39,294 nucleotides of DNA from JAVMKJ01 sp031732875 (GCA_031732875.1 JAVMKL010000055.1:1-39294), one strand, 5' to 3'; counted from the stretch's first letter, positions 25,301 to 34,734 are shown. Numbers and translations are program-made. The notes: generated from the sequence alone by a model not told the origin.

Positions 25301-25871
25301 CGGCGGCCAGTACACTCACGCGGCGCTGTGGGTGGTGCGGGCGCTGGCCGAACTGGGCCGGCGCGACCGGGCGGCACGGCTGCTGGAGCGGCTCAGCCCG
25401 ATCAGCCGCGCCCTCGATCCCGCGGCGGTGACGACTTACCGGCTGGAGCCGTTCGCCGTCGCCGCCGATGTCTACGGGGTCGCGCCGCACGTCGGCCGCG
25501 GCGGCTGGAGCTGGTACACCGGGGCGGCGGGCTGGATGCTGCGCGTGGCGCTGGAATCCATTCTCGGCCTGGAACTGAGCGAGGGGAACACGCTGCGTCT
25601 GCGGCCCTGCATTCCCGACGACTGGCCGGGCTTCCACCTGCGCTACCGTCCGCCGGACGAGAACGCGGTCTACGAGATCGAGGTGCTGAATCCCGGCGGC
25701 GGGGCGCAACGGGTCGCGGCGGTGGAGATCGACGAACGGCCCGGCAGAGTCGAGTACGGCGCCGCCTGCATCCCGTTGTTCCGGGACGGCCACGTCCACC
25801 AAGTGACGGTGACGCTGGATCGCTCGTGCGAATCGAAACGGGATTCCAAGTCGAACGATGCTCCGGGTTAG
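22350..25871 (+). CDS. GH94-family glycoside phosphorylase (cyclic beta-1,2-glucan synthase C-terminal-like)
   Basis: This 1173-aa cytoplasmic protein has no signal peptide. It has two tandem GT36/GH94 supersandwich regions: residues about 15-280 (GTGYSAWGDLALTRWNAD) and about 375-640 (GAGCTWSRNSRENRLTPWYND), each with a LYLRD(L/E)DSG/EDGTFWSL block. The (alpha/alpha)6 catalytic barrel follows (about 660-1080) with GAFGFRDQLQDA, HQFVEGDVQHWWHPP, GTGDWNDGMNRVG (Asp834, the probable general acid) and GRGGWSWYTGAAGWM. The order matches the C-terminal half of NdvB/ChvB-type proteins, but the GT84 synthase part is absent. That suggests a stand-alone phosphorylase acting on beta-1,2-type or related gluco-oligosaccharides. 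A Pro/Gly-rich repeat-derived linker lies at residues about 300-340. GGAG upstream supports the start. Confidence 0.87.
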   Translation: MHADLIQHARSVGGYVLASGRYATFLTAAGTGYSAWGDLALTRWNADPIEDGDGFFLYLRDLDSGAFWSLGHQPVPKPAERQEIRFQTGIAESCRLDDGIEARLEICVAPDADLELRRVTLRNLGDRPRRIEATSYAEVVLNIWAADAAHPAFSKLFVQTEWVAEHRALLARRRPRAPGEPVCWLVHALAGDTLSPAFLLEPQYETDRARFIGRGYSLAAPRALVESEPLSGTTGNVLDPIVSLRRTVELPAGGEARVTFLLGAAQERGAALKLAADHAAVARVEAAFQAAAGHPADMAPFRSLSPPPHRPGGEKCPAGRSTATPSSRAGESQNGEKASDAEPLQFWNGHGGFSADGSEYVIRLEPDAAGRLRLPPQPWTNVVANPQFGFIASETGAGCTWSRNSRENRLTPWYNDPVLDPHGEALYLRDEEDGTFWSLPPGPIPQPVPYEIRHGFGYSRYRHASRELEQEVWLFVPREDPVKFALIRLRNPGDRPRRLSLFVYARLVLGVLPNDQAGEIVVEQDGTTGALLAVNRNREFAGRIAFAAVSPTDTVPVHITGDRATFIGLHGSPARPAALSRDRKLDGRLGVGLDPCFALQVTIQLEPGTTAERAFFIGEADSQDEVRRLIGRYSEHGAVAAALAEVREFWRDWLSAVRIRTPAPALDFMVNGWLAYQTLSCRLWGRSAFYQSGGAFGFRDQLQDAAALLYHEPELTRRQLLLHAAHQFVEGDVQHWWHPPADRGTRTRFSDDLLWLPYLATFYARATGDWSLFGEPARFLRARPLEPGEDEAFLTPEDSGETASLYEHCCRALDRSLTHGRHGLPLMGTGDWNDGMNRVGREGRGESVWLGFFLYAILGEFIPVCGQHGDYNRARRYAAFRSHLAAALNEHGWDGEWYRRAWYDDGAVLGSAASDECQIDALAQAWAVISRTAPWARAESALDAVERHLISDRDGLIRLLAPPFEHTPHDPGYIKGYVAGVRENGGQYTHAALWVVRALAELGRRDRAARLLERLSPISRALDPAAVTTYRLEPFAVAADVYGVAPHVGRGGWSWYTGAAGWMLRVALESILGLELSEGNTLRLRPCIPDDWPGFHLRYRPPDENAVYEIEVLNPGGGAQRVAAVEIDERPGRVEYGAACIPLFRDGHVHQVTVTLDRSCESKRDSKSNDAPG

Positions 25872-25889
25872 CGAAAATCCGGCAAGCAG

Positions 25890-27853
25890 GTGATGAACAT
25901 GCTGCGTTTCATTCGCGATCTGAAGATTCGCGGAAAGCTTCTGGTAGTGGTTCTGCCTCTCGTGCTGCTGCCCGTTCTCAGCGTCGGCCTCATCGTCGGC
26001 TACGTCTCCGAGCAGCAAGCCTATCAGGGCATTACCCAAGCCATCAGAGCCGATCTCGAGCACATGACCCAGTTCGCGCTGGATCTGCTGAATGCCCACC
26101 ATCAGCAGTTCGAGGTGTACCAGGAAGACAAGCGACGGACCGTCTACCGGGACCTGGCGACTCTGGTCCGGTTTGCCCATAACCTGGTTTCGATTCAGCA
26201 AGAACAGTACGCCAAGGGTCAAATCACCCTGGAGGCGGCTCAGCAGGAAGCCAGAAAAGCATTTAAAAACATCAGCGTAGGTGAAACTGGCTATCTCTAT
26301 GCCATAACCTCGAAAGGCGACCTGACGATCCACGTCGCCCAGGAAGGCGAAAACATCCTCGACGCTCAGGATGAAAAAGGTCGTCACTTCATTCGGGAGA
26401 TGTCCGAAAAGGCTGTCGCCGCCAAACCTGGCGAAGTCCTGTACATCGTCTATCCCTGGCGCAATCCGATCCTGGGAGAAACCCGCCTCCGAAACAAGGT
26501 CGCGGCTTACCTGTATTTCCAGCCTTGGGATTGGATCATCGCGGCGGGTGGTTATCTGGAAGAGACCTACGAAGATGTAGCGTTCGAAAAACAGGCTCTT
26601 GAGGAACTCAAACGGAATATCCTGGATAAAGCGGTCGGCGCGACCGGCTATATTTACGCCATGACTACGCGCGGGGAACTGACCATTCATCCGTTTCGGG
26701 AAGGACAGAACGTTTACGACGAGCAGGATCGGGATGGCCGTTACTTCATCCGTGAAATGATCGACCGTAAGAACGGTTGGATTCGCTATCCCTGGCGGAA
26801 CGAAAACGACTCGGTCACCCGCATGAAAATCGTTCGCTATCAGTATTTCGCGCCATGGGACTGGATCGTCGCCGTAGGCTCCTACGAAAACGAGTTCTAC
26901 GAACCGGCCGACGAGATCGAGAAGCGCATCTGGTCCAGCATGGGCTTGCTGACTTTCCTGGTAGGCTCGTTCGCGGTCGTACTGGTACTCGTTGCGTCCA
27001 AGTTTCTGACCGATCCGATTCAACGCCTGATCGCGGGAGTGCGCGAAGTCAAGCGGGGCCGGCTGGACACCCAGCTCGCCGTCACCACCAACGACGAACT
27101 GGGCGAACTGGCCGCCGACTTCAACGAAATGACCGAGGCATTGCGCAGGAACAAGGAATTGGAGAGTACCCTCGCCCAACAGAACAAGATGGCTTCTCTC
27201 GGCGTCCTGTCCTCGGAGGTGGCGCACGAAATCAACAACCCGCTGGGGGTCATCCTGGGTTACGCCGCCCACCTGGAAAGCAAGATGGATCCGGACGATC
27301 CGGGCTTCAAATACATTCAGGAGATCAAGCGCGAAAGCAAGCGGTGCAAAAACATCGTGCAGGACCTGCTGAGCTACGCCCGGGTGCCCAAACCCTCCCT
27401 GGAGGAAACCGACCTCAACGCCCTGCTCGACCAGATCGTCGATTTCGCGGCCCATCACACCGATATGGACGCGGTCGACATCGTCACGGCCTTCGATCCC
27501 CGGTTACCCCGGATTTGGGTGGATGGCGACCAGATCCGCCAGGTCGCCATGAATCTGATGCTCAACGCGGGCGCCGCGATGCCCGACGGCGGACGCCTGA
27601 CGGTCGGTACCCAGCCGGGCGAAGATGGCCGCGTGAAACTGACCTTCGAGGATTCGGGTTCGGGTATTTCCCCGGAAAATCTGGAAAAAATCTTCGAACC
27701 CTTTTTCACCACCAAGGCGCGGGGAACCGGTCTCGGTTTGGCCATCACCAGGACCATCGTGGAACAGCACGGCGGCAACATCGCGGTCGCCAGCGAACCG
27801 GGTCGGGGCACGACGGTGACCGCGACTCTGCCAATCAAGCGGGAGACGGTCTG

Positions 27854-27854
<1 letters not shown>
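25890..27854 (+). CDS. Cache-domain sensor histidine kinase
   Basis: This 654-aa inner-membrane kinase has a first helix at about 18-40, then a periplasmic region with two sCache_2-like repeats: GETGYLYAITSKGDLTIH to YFQPWDWIIAAGGY, and GATGYIYAMTTRGELTIH to YFAPWDWIVAVGSY. A second helix follows (about 350-372), then HAMP, a HisKA domain with His446 in SSEVAHEINNPLG, and a HATPase_c domain (NLMLNAGAAMPDGG, FEDSGSGISPENL, FFTTKARGTGLGLAI). Such double-Cache kinases often sense small organic acids. The GTG shown is the first start; the ATG at 25899 has better spacing from AGG. The stop overlaps the regulator start by 1 nt. Confidence 0.93.
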
Positions 27855-29218
<1,364 letters not shown>

Positions 29219-29503
29219 GCTCGGGGAAACCCGATCACCGACCACCATGGATGGTTTTTGCATTTCCGCAAACCGTCCCCCGCAAGACCGCAAATGCTCG
29301 TCAACCCTCACTCATCGATACCAACTCGTTAAAACTCATATCTTTTTTTATTGTCCTTGGCGCGCTCGGACGATCGCATACTCCCGCGACCTCTGTCGGC
29401 TTGCATTCCTGCAAGTCCCCTTTCTGCTCCAGTCTTTTCTCCACATCTCTCAAGTAATTAAAAATTAAATATTTTTATTATTATCGCGCTCAGTCGAATC
29501 CGC
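29219..29503. promoter_or_regulatory. Upstream control region of the sigma-54 promoter
   Basis: This gene-free stretch becomes very AT-rich at 29440-29490, as expected for IHF-assisted DNA bending. It contains GCATTT...AAATGC half-sites at about 29258-29297 that could bind the response regulator. A short stem TCGGG-gaaa-CCCGA follows the regulator stop (29221-29234) but lacks a T-run. The binding roles are inferred from position. Confidence 0.35.
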
Positions 29504-29519
29504 TGGCACAAGGCTTGCC
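29504..29519 (+). promoter_or_regulatory. Sigma-54 (RpoN) promoter
   Basis: TGGCAC-aaggc-TTGCC matches the -24/-12 consensus (TGGCAC-N5-TTGCW) in all invariant positions, with GG and GC exactly 10 bp apart. The ATG of the HisKA-domain gene lies 43 bp further downstream, and a sigma-54 activator gene is encoded just upstream. This is the best promoter call in the window. Confidence 0.88.
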
Positions 29520-29561
29520 CCTTGTCTGACGCAAGCGAAATAACAGGGATTTGGAGCGAAC

Positions 29562-30098
29562 ATGAATTGCCAGCGGGTTTGTCCCTATTACGGGCAGAGC
29601 ATGAACCACTGCGACGTGGGAGCTGGCTACATTTCGCCCTATCATGTGGAAATTATCGTCCGGCATTGCACCTCTCACTACGAGGACTGTGCCAAATATC
29701 AGGAATTGAGCGAGCATCGCCTCGATGCAAACAAGGATAAATCCGCCCAACCTTTTGCCGCGAGTCATCGCTTTGCCTGTATGCCCAGTGGTGGATTGCT
29801 GTTTCCGCTGCAATTCGACCACGAAGTCATTACGGTCTTGAATCATGAGATACGCACACCACTGACCAGTATTCGCTCGTTTACCGAAATTCTGCTCAGT
29901 TATCCCATTGATGATAGCGATGCTCGGCGGCGGTTTCTTCAGATCATCCACGAAGAGACGGTACGCCTTGCCCAAGCCATCGATAAACTGTTCGGCAAAG
30001 CGAATTCCAAGGCCACGGCGCCAGCTTCGATAAAACCGGGTAGAGAACATCATCCCATACCTGATCCAACGACTCACATTGAAACGAGTACACCATAG
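29562..30098 (+). CDS. Cys-rich protein with a HisKA domain and no kinase ATPase domain
   Basis: The product is 178 aa; GGAG 5 nt before the ATG supports the start. The N-terminal part has Cys at 3, 7, 17, 36, 43 and 73 (C-x3-C-x9-C-x18-C-x6-C core), like short metal- or redox-binding Cys modules. Residues about 85-145 form a HisKA dimerisation/phospho-acceptor helix pair: VITVLNHEIRTPLTSIRSF with His95, then the second helix RRRFLQIIHEETVRLAQAID. A HATPase_c domain is absent; the frame ends after a short polar tail. It cannot autophosphorylate by itself, so it may accept phosphate from, or dimerise with, another kinase. It is the first gene behind the sigma-54 promoter and lies 11 bp before the transporter gene. 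Confidence 0.8.
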   Translation: MNCQRVCPYYGQSMNHCDVGAGYISPYHVEIIVRHCTSHYEDCAKYQELSEHRLDANKDKSAQPFAASHRFACMPSGGLLFPLQFDHEVITVLNHEIRTPLTSIRSFTEILLSYPIDDSDARRRFLQIIHEETVRLAQAIDKLFGKANSKATAPASIKPGREHHPIPDPTTHIETSTP

Positions 30099-30109
30099 GA
30101 GGTCGAACC

Positions 30110-31453
30110 ATGGCTATTTCTCCCAAGAACAAAGGCTGGTCCGTCGTATTGGCGGGAACCGGCATCAATTTGGCATTGGGTGTTTTATATACGTGGAGCA
30201 TTTTCAAGGGGGCGATCAGCGAATCGATCAAGAAGGGCGGAGAAGGAGCGTTCCAGTGGGATTTAGCCTCCATCAATGACCCCTATGCGGTTTGTTGTTT
30301 GATGTTCGCCTTTTCGATGATTCTGGCCGGCAAATGCCAGGATCGCATGGGGCCACGCTTCACTGCCATGATCGGTGGCCTGCTGGTTGGTGCTGGTTTT
30401 TTCGTGCTGTCCATGACCACTAACTACTGGATGTGGGTGCTGGGATTTGGCGTTCTGGTCGGCATGGGATTGGGGTTTGGCTATTCCTCCGCCACGCCGC
30501 CGGCATTGAAATGGTTCCCGCCGGCCAAGACGGGACTGATTGCCGGCATCGTAGTATCAGGATTCGGTCTGGCCCCCGTGTATATCGCGCCGCTGGCCAC
30601 CTATCTGATGAAGACGAGCGGATTGCAGGGGACCATGCTGTTCTTCGCGGTGGCGTTCGCTCTCGTCGTCAGTCTGTTCTCCCTGTTGCTCGTCAATCCT
30701 CCGGCCGGCTACCTGTTCGGTGGCACCGCCGCCAAGGCGCAAGCCGCCAAAACCGCCCCGGCGGCCCAGGTCAAGGATTTTGTCCCTTCGCAAATGATGA
30801 AAACCGGCACCTTCTATCTGCTGTGGGCGGTGTTCTTCATCGGCGCCGGCGCCGGCCTGATGGTGATCGGCAGCATCGCCGGCATGGCCAAGCAGAGCAT
30901 GGGCGAACTGGCTTTCCTGGCGGTCGTCATTCTGGCCGTGGGTAACGCCGCGGGTCGCATCGTCGCCGGTTCCCTGTCGGATCGCATCGGCCGCACCCTC
31001 ACGCTGTGCCTGATGCTCATGTTCCAGGCGGTGCTGATGTTCACGGCGATTCCAGTGGTCACCGCCCAGCATTCCAGCGCCCTGTTGATCGTCATGATCG
31101 CCACCTTCATCGGCTTTAACTACGGGACCAATCTGGCTTTGTTCCCCGCCATCACCAAGGATTACTGGGGTCTGAAGAACTTCGGCACCAACTATGGAAT
31201 GCTGATGACGGCTTGGGGTCTCGGTGGTTTCGTGTTGGGACGCGCCTCCGAGATGATGCAGGCCGCGACCGGTGGTTTTGCCCTGTCGTTCGGCGTCGCG
31301 GGCATCCTGCTGTCAGTGGCGGCGGTGATGATGATGCTCAACGATTTGTTCCACGGCATGGTGCAAGCGAAGGTCAAGGCAGAATTGGCGCGGCGGGCCG
31401 AGGAAGCCGCTCAAGCCGCTGCCCTGCAACCGGCGCTGGAGCAGGTCGCCTGA
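30110..31453 (+). CDS. OFA-family MFS transporter (oxalate/formate/lactate-type)
   Basis: This 447-aa inner-membrane protein has about 12 helices. It opens GWSVVLAGTGINLALGVLYTWSIF, the conserved start of the oxalate:formate antiporter family, and has GKCQDRMGPR (MFS loop motif), GFGYSSATPPALKWFPP (typical of the OFA family), GNAAGRIVAGSLSDRIGR, and NYGTNLALFPAITKDYWG with FGTNYG near the end. Substrates of this family include oxalate/formate and L-lactate or other small monocarboxylates; the exact one here is unknown. AGGAGG before the ATG is excellent. It is cotranscribed with the HisKA-domain gene from the sigma-54 promoter, so uptake or exchange is probably under control of the Cache-domain kinase. 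Confidence 0.92.
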   Translation: MAISPKNKGWSVVLAGTGINLALGVLYTWSIFKGAISESIKKGGEGAFQWDLASINDPYAVCCLMFAFSMILAGKCQDRMGPRFTAMIGGLLVGAGFFVLSMTTNYWMWVLGFGVLVGMGLGFGYSSATPPALKWFPPAKTGLIAGIVVSGFGLAPVYIAPLATYLMKTSGLQGTMLFFAVAFALVVSLFSLLLVNPPAGYLFGGTAAKAQAAKTAPAAQVKDFVPSQMMKTGTFYLLWAVFFIGAGAGLMVIGSIAGMAKQSMGELAFLAVVILAVGNAAGRIVAGSLSDRIGRTLTLCLMLMFQAVLMFTAIPVVTAQHSSALLIVMIATFIGFNYGTNLALFPAITKDYWGLKNFGTNYGMLMTAWGLGGFVLGRASEMMQAATGGFALSFGVAGILLSVAAVMMMLNDLFHGMVQAKVKAELARRAEEAAQAAALQPALEQVA

Positions 31454-31485
31454 CGATTTGTTCTCTACCCTCCTTCTCGCCGCGC

Positions 31486-31511
31486 AAGGCCCCGTTTACG
31501 GGGCCTTTTCG
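31486..31511 (+). terminator. Rho-independent terminator after the transporter gene
   Basis: AAGGCCCCG-ttta-CGGGGCCTT followed by TT: a perfect 9-bp, GC-rich stem ending in T residues, 33 bp after the stop codon. Confidence 0.9.
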
Positions 31512-31649
31512 TTGCCGCAAGAATTGCCGGCCACTCGGGCAGCGCGCGCGTTCCGGTCACTGGCGACGCGGTCATGCTGGCTTGACACACTTCGGCGGTG
31601 TCCGCATAATTTCTAACTTCCTCTGTTGGTAGTTCCTCCCTTCTTCAGT

Positions 31650-31726
31650 GGCTACGTAGCTCAGGCGGTTAGAGCACGGCACTCATAATGCCGGTGTCGG
31701 TGGTTCGAGTCCACCCGTAGCCACCA
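31650..31726 (+). tRNA. tRNA-Met (CAT, elongator)
   Basis: The 77-nt cloverleaf includes an encoded CCA end. The acceptor stem is GGCTACG/CGTAGCC, the D-arm contains AGCTCAGGCGGTTAGAGC, the anticodon loop is CTCATAA with anticodon CAT, and the T-arm GGTTCGAGTCC is canonical. It resembles the E. coli elongator tRNA-Met (same acceptor stem), not initiator tRNA, which has a mismatched first pair. Confidence 0.97.
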
Positions 31727-31770
31727 TCCCATCAAGTACTCGCTTTGGATATCCCGTTCGAGCGGGATTC

Positions 31771-32253
31771 ATGACGGCCCGCGCGCTGGCGGTGCTCCTG
31801 CTGCTGGTCGGGCTGGCGGGTTGGGCCACGGCCGCCGAACGACACGGCCGGGTGGTCGCGGTGGCCGACGGCGATACTCTGACGCTGGCGGTGGACGGCA
31901 ACGAGCCAATCCACATCCGCCTGGCCGGAATCGACGCGCCGGAACACGATCAGCCGTTCGGCCCGTGCGGCAAGCAAAGCCTGGTGGAACTGGCGTTTGG
32001 CGAGACGGCGGCGGTGGCGGTCAGCAAGATCGACGACTACGGCCGCGGCATCGGGGTGGTCGTGGCCGGGGTCGACATGGCGGCCGAACAGGTGCGGCGC
32101 GACCTGGCTTGGGTTTATCGATACCACAGCGACGATCCCCGGTTGCTGGCGCTGGCAGCGGAGGCGAAGGCGGCGCGGCGGGGGTTGTGGGCCGACGCGA
32201 ATCCGATCCCGCCGTGGGAGTGGCGGCATGGTGGGAAAGCGATGGCGGAGTGA
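31771..32253 (+). CDS. Secreted thermonuclease-family (SNase) nuclease
   Basis: This 160-aa protein has a signal peptide (ALAVLLLLVGLAGWATAA) and one SNase domain: GRVVAVADGDTLTLAVDG, IHIRLAGIDAPEHDQPFG (first catalytic Arg), ETAAVAVSKIDDYGRGIGVV (second Arg) and WVYRYHSDD with EAKAARRGLWAD. It should hydrolyse nucleic acids outside the cytoplasm, with Ca2+ in well-studied relatives. The frame ends at a TGA, and an Excalibur domain follows in the same frame (next entry), so the gene was probably longer before a nonsense change. The SNase domain itself is complete and could be active. No strong ribosome site is visible at the ATG. It begins 45 bp after tRNA-Met. Confidence 0.85.
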   Translation: MTARALAVLLLLVGLAGWATAAERHGRVVAVADGDTLTLAVDGNEPIHIRLAGIDAPEHDQPFGPCGKQSLVELAFGETAAVAVSKIDDYGRGIGVVVAGVDMAAEQVRRDLAWVYRYHSDDPRLLALAAEAKAARRGLWADANPIPPWEWRHGGKAMAE

Positions 32254-32421
32254 TCGGAACCGGTGCCGGCCAAGTCGACATTGACGGGGCGCCGCGAAGC
32301 CAAACGCACCTGCGGCGAGATGACGAGTTGCGAGGAAGCGCGGTTTTATCTGACGCAGTGCGGGTTGAGTCGGCTGGATAAGGACAAGGATGGTACGCCG
32401 TGCGCGGTGGTGTGTCGGTGA
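32254..32421 (+). pseudogene. Excalibur calcium-binding domain cut off from the nuclease by TGA
   Basis: Directly after the nuclease stop, 55 more codons are open in the same frame and end at TGA 32419-32421. They encode a basic linker and then CGEMTSCEEARFYLTQCGLS and RLDKDKDGTPCAVVC, a complete Excalibur motif (D-x-D-x-D-G-x-x-C with paired Cys). SNase-Excalibur fusions are well known. Here it would be made only by readthrough of the TGA at 32251-32253 or by internal initiation (GTG at 32263). Confidence 0.75.
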
Positions 32422-32717
32422 GGCGGGGAATGGGTGGGCGGCGGTGCAAAACGCGAAAACTCACCCGCCCGCGCCCACCACGAAACCTGAAAACACGAAA
32501 CAGTTTGTGGGCGCTGGTCGGGTGGAGCGCACAGTCAGGCATACGTATAGGCTAGATGAAGTAGCCCATACGTGGTGCAGCGAAATACGGGTATTCCGTG
32601 TCTCGATTGCCTTCCGGATTCCGCGCAGCTCCATCCAGGCTGCGCTGGCTGGCCGGGTCGGACGTTCACGCCATCCGCAACAAGATGCTTGATGCGCCGG
32701 CTGATATTCATCGTCTC

Positions 32718-34163
32718 CTATTCCAAGGTAACGGAAACCGACATTTCGGCAGCGCCTGGAGTACCACTGACATTAATGGTGATGCCGGTCCATTTCCCAT
32801 CCGGCAAATTCAGGGGCGGCCTAGTGGTCTTCCCAATGGAACGGTTGCTATTGAAAGGATAAAGGTCGCCGGAGTCACCCCGGTTACCCTGCCCGAAAAT
32901 TTTGGCCAAGTCGCGGCGGCCATCCGCCTGCATTAGCTCGATCGCCAAAGCATTTTCATTGTTGACGTTATCGATCACTTCATCGACAACATATACCGCA
33001 ATTCCTTCGTCCGGCAAGAAAGCGTCTTGACCGCGCTTGCGCCGGTATTCCACCAGCACGTACTGAGTTTCCTTCATCTTGGCCGGATTTTGAATAAACA
33101 AGAGGCCGCCGCCTTCAGCCGCCGGCTTCAACTTAATGCCTTTGGTAGTCTTGTTGATTACCTGCGGTTGCAACCACCCATGGAACATGCGCAACATGCC
33201 ATTCGGCAATGTCGGCGTCAGGCCGTTATTTCCCCAAGAACCCGCTGCCATGAGGCAGTAATTGCCTAATCCATTTGAACGTTGACGTTCGATTTGTCCA
33301 GTGTCGTAAAAATCAGCCCAACGCGCCGCCAAATGGCCCCATTCATGGGCGCAAACCCCCACTGCACAGTCTTCGGGTACGGTCAAATAGGTATTGACCC
33401 TGAGATTTGGGCCAACTGAAATTTCACCTGGAACCACCCACTTATGACTCCAAATGTCGTCACGCTCACCCGTTTGCTCGGCGCCCGGCCCGGCATGGAT
33501 AATGAAAAGTGCCGTAACGGTTTTTTCCCCCAGCACATCGTAGGGCTTGAAATCGATTCCTTGCGCTAACGCCGCCTGAATAGCATCACGCGCCATGCCT
33601 TGGGCATTACGTGGGAAAGTATTACCCATTCCGGAATTTCCATCGGTATAAAACGAGATCGGCTGTGGAAGGCGAAACCATCCGAAGACTTTACCCTGCA
33701 CGTCAATGCCCTGATTTTTACCCGCATCGTATCCACTGATCAGTCGATAGTACTCACGCATACTTCCCGTTGGAAATGTGCCACCTTCGCTGAATAACAT
33801 CATTTCGTAAGATGTTGCCGAACGATTGGCGTCGTGCGGACGGTCTGGAAAATCGACCAGCAGCACCAAAGTCTGGATTATGCCTTTTAGTTTCTTGGTT
33901 GGGCGATCAATCAACTGCCGATCAGTACTGGGGGCATGGGATTGCGCTCCATCGTCCAAGCCCACTAAATTCTCACCACGCCGACTAGATCGCCATATTT
34001 TATAGTATTCCTCGAAAGTCATGCTGGCCGGCAGGCGCCTATCTTGCTTAAGTGCCAAGAACCGTGCATATAACTGAGCTAATAATTGCGGTGATGGTGG
34101 CATCGAGCAAAACGACTTATTGCAACAACTGGGTTGGCGGAGAATTGAGTGAGAGACGAACAT
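32718..34163 (-). CDS. M6-family (immune inhibitor A-like) metalloprotease
   Basis: This 481-aa zinc protease has the metal-binding motif in VCAHEWGHLAARWADFYD (HExGH with a downstream D-F-Y-D like the D-L-Y-D of M6 peptidases). The early block IIQTLVLLVDFPDRPHDANR and the FPTGSMREYYRLIS block are also characteristic of M6. The C-terminal region ends in a beta-strand-rich part. GAGGA 7 nt before the ATG supports the start. No convincing signal peptide is seen at this start or at the internal Met21, so export is uncertain; relatives are usually secreted. Codon use looks less GC-rich than in the core genes, which suggests acquisition. It may act with the neighbouring secreted or lytic proteins. 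Confidence 0.85.
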   Translation of the reverse strand: MFVSHSILRQPSCCNKSFCSMPPSPQLLAQLYARFLALKQDRRLPASMTFEEYYKIWRSSRRGENLVGLDDGAQSHAPSTDRQLIDRPTKKLKGIIQTLVLLVDFPDRPHDANRSATSYEMMLFSEGGTFPTGSMREYYRLISGYDAGKNQGIDVQGKVFGWFRLPQPISFYTDGNSGMGNTFPRNAQGMARDAIQAALAQGIDFKPYDVLGEKTVTALFIIHAGPGAEQTGERDDIWSHKWVVPGEISVGPNLRVNTYLTVPEDCAVGVCAHEWGHLAARWADFYDTGQIERQRSNGLGNYCLMAAGSWGNNGLTPTLPNGMLRMFHGWLQPQVINKTTKGIKLKPAAEGGGLLFIQNPAKMKETQYVLVEYRRKRGQDAFLPDEGIAVYVVDEVIDNVNNENALAIELMQADGRRDLAKIFGQGNRGDSGDLYPFNSNRSIGKTTRPPLNLPDGKWTGITINVSGTPGAAEMSVSVTLE

Positions 34164-34320
34164 TGTAATTTCCTCGAGCTAAGTAATTTGGGAAAATAAA
34201 TTACATTTAACCGATCCGAGGTATGGTTTCCACCATGCTGAAATCCGCCTTTATCGGATGGTTAAACTGAAGAGACCGCCTCGAGTGATAACGAAAAACC
34301 AACAATGCGGATGCCGCGCC

Positions 34321-34677
34321 TTAGCGAGCGCAAATTTTCGCTTGTGTGGTGTCGTTCACCCAGCACCCGGGCTCGCTTTTGCTACGCAGGTAGCGTCCGG
34401 GCAGGGGAATATTCCGCTGGCCGAGATTCACGTATCCAAACGCGATGCCCGGCTCGCTGATGTCGAGGATATAGGTCGGCTTGCCTCGCGCTGAAATCTC
34501 GAAGCTGCCGTCCGCATCCGTCCTGCGGAACTCGCACGCGTAGCTGCCGTCGTCAGTCGTGAAGCACTTGGCCGACTTTGCTTCGGCACCCTTCGCCATG
34601 CAGCAAAGGAGGACGATGGCGACGAAACACCTCGCCTTCGGTCGTTGCGCTGTTGCAAGCGATTTGGAGATACGCAT
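34321..34677 (-). CDS. Small secreted hypothetical protein (118 aa)
   Basis: The N-terminus has a basic start, a hydrophobic core (CFVAIVLLCCMAKGAEA) and a likely cleavage after AEA, so it should be exported. The mature part of about 85 aa has Cys at roughly 38, 48, 105 and 115 (KCFTTDD, YACEF, GCWVND, KICAR), possibly two disulphides, and looks beta-rich. I do not recognise a family. No good ribosome site is visible before the ATG, so the start is tentative. It lies between the M6 protease and the GH19 lysin on the same strand. Confidence 0.6.
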   Translation of the reverse strand: MRISKSLATAQRPKARCFVAIVLLCCMAKGAEAKSAKCFTTDDGSYACEFRRTDADGSFEISARGKPTYILDISEPGIAFGYVNLGQRNIPLPGRYLRSKSEPGCWVNDTTQAKICAR

Positions 34678-34734
34678 CGTGTCGGCCCCGTGTTGTGGTT
34701 ACTATTCGGCGGCAACTTTGATGACGCACGAACG

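Noticed and set aside
22626..27458. Very long minus-strand open frame (1610 codons) over the phosphorylase and kinase genes
   Set aside because: It is an antisense shadow of two well-supported plus-strand genes in GC-rich DNA. The translation is rich in Gln, Arg, Gly and Val without any domain.
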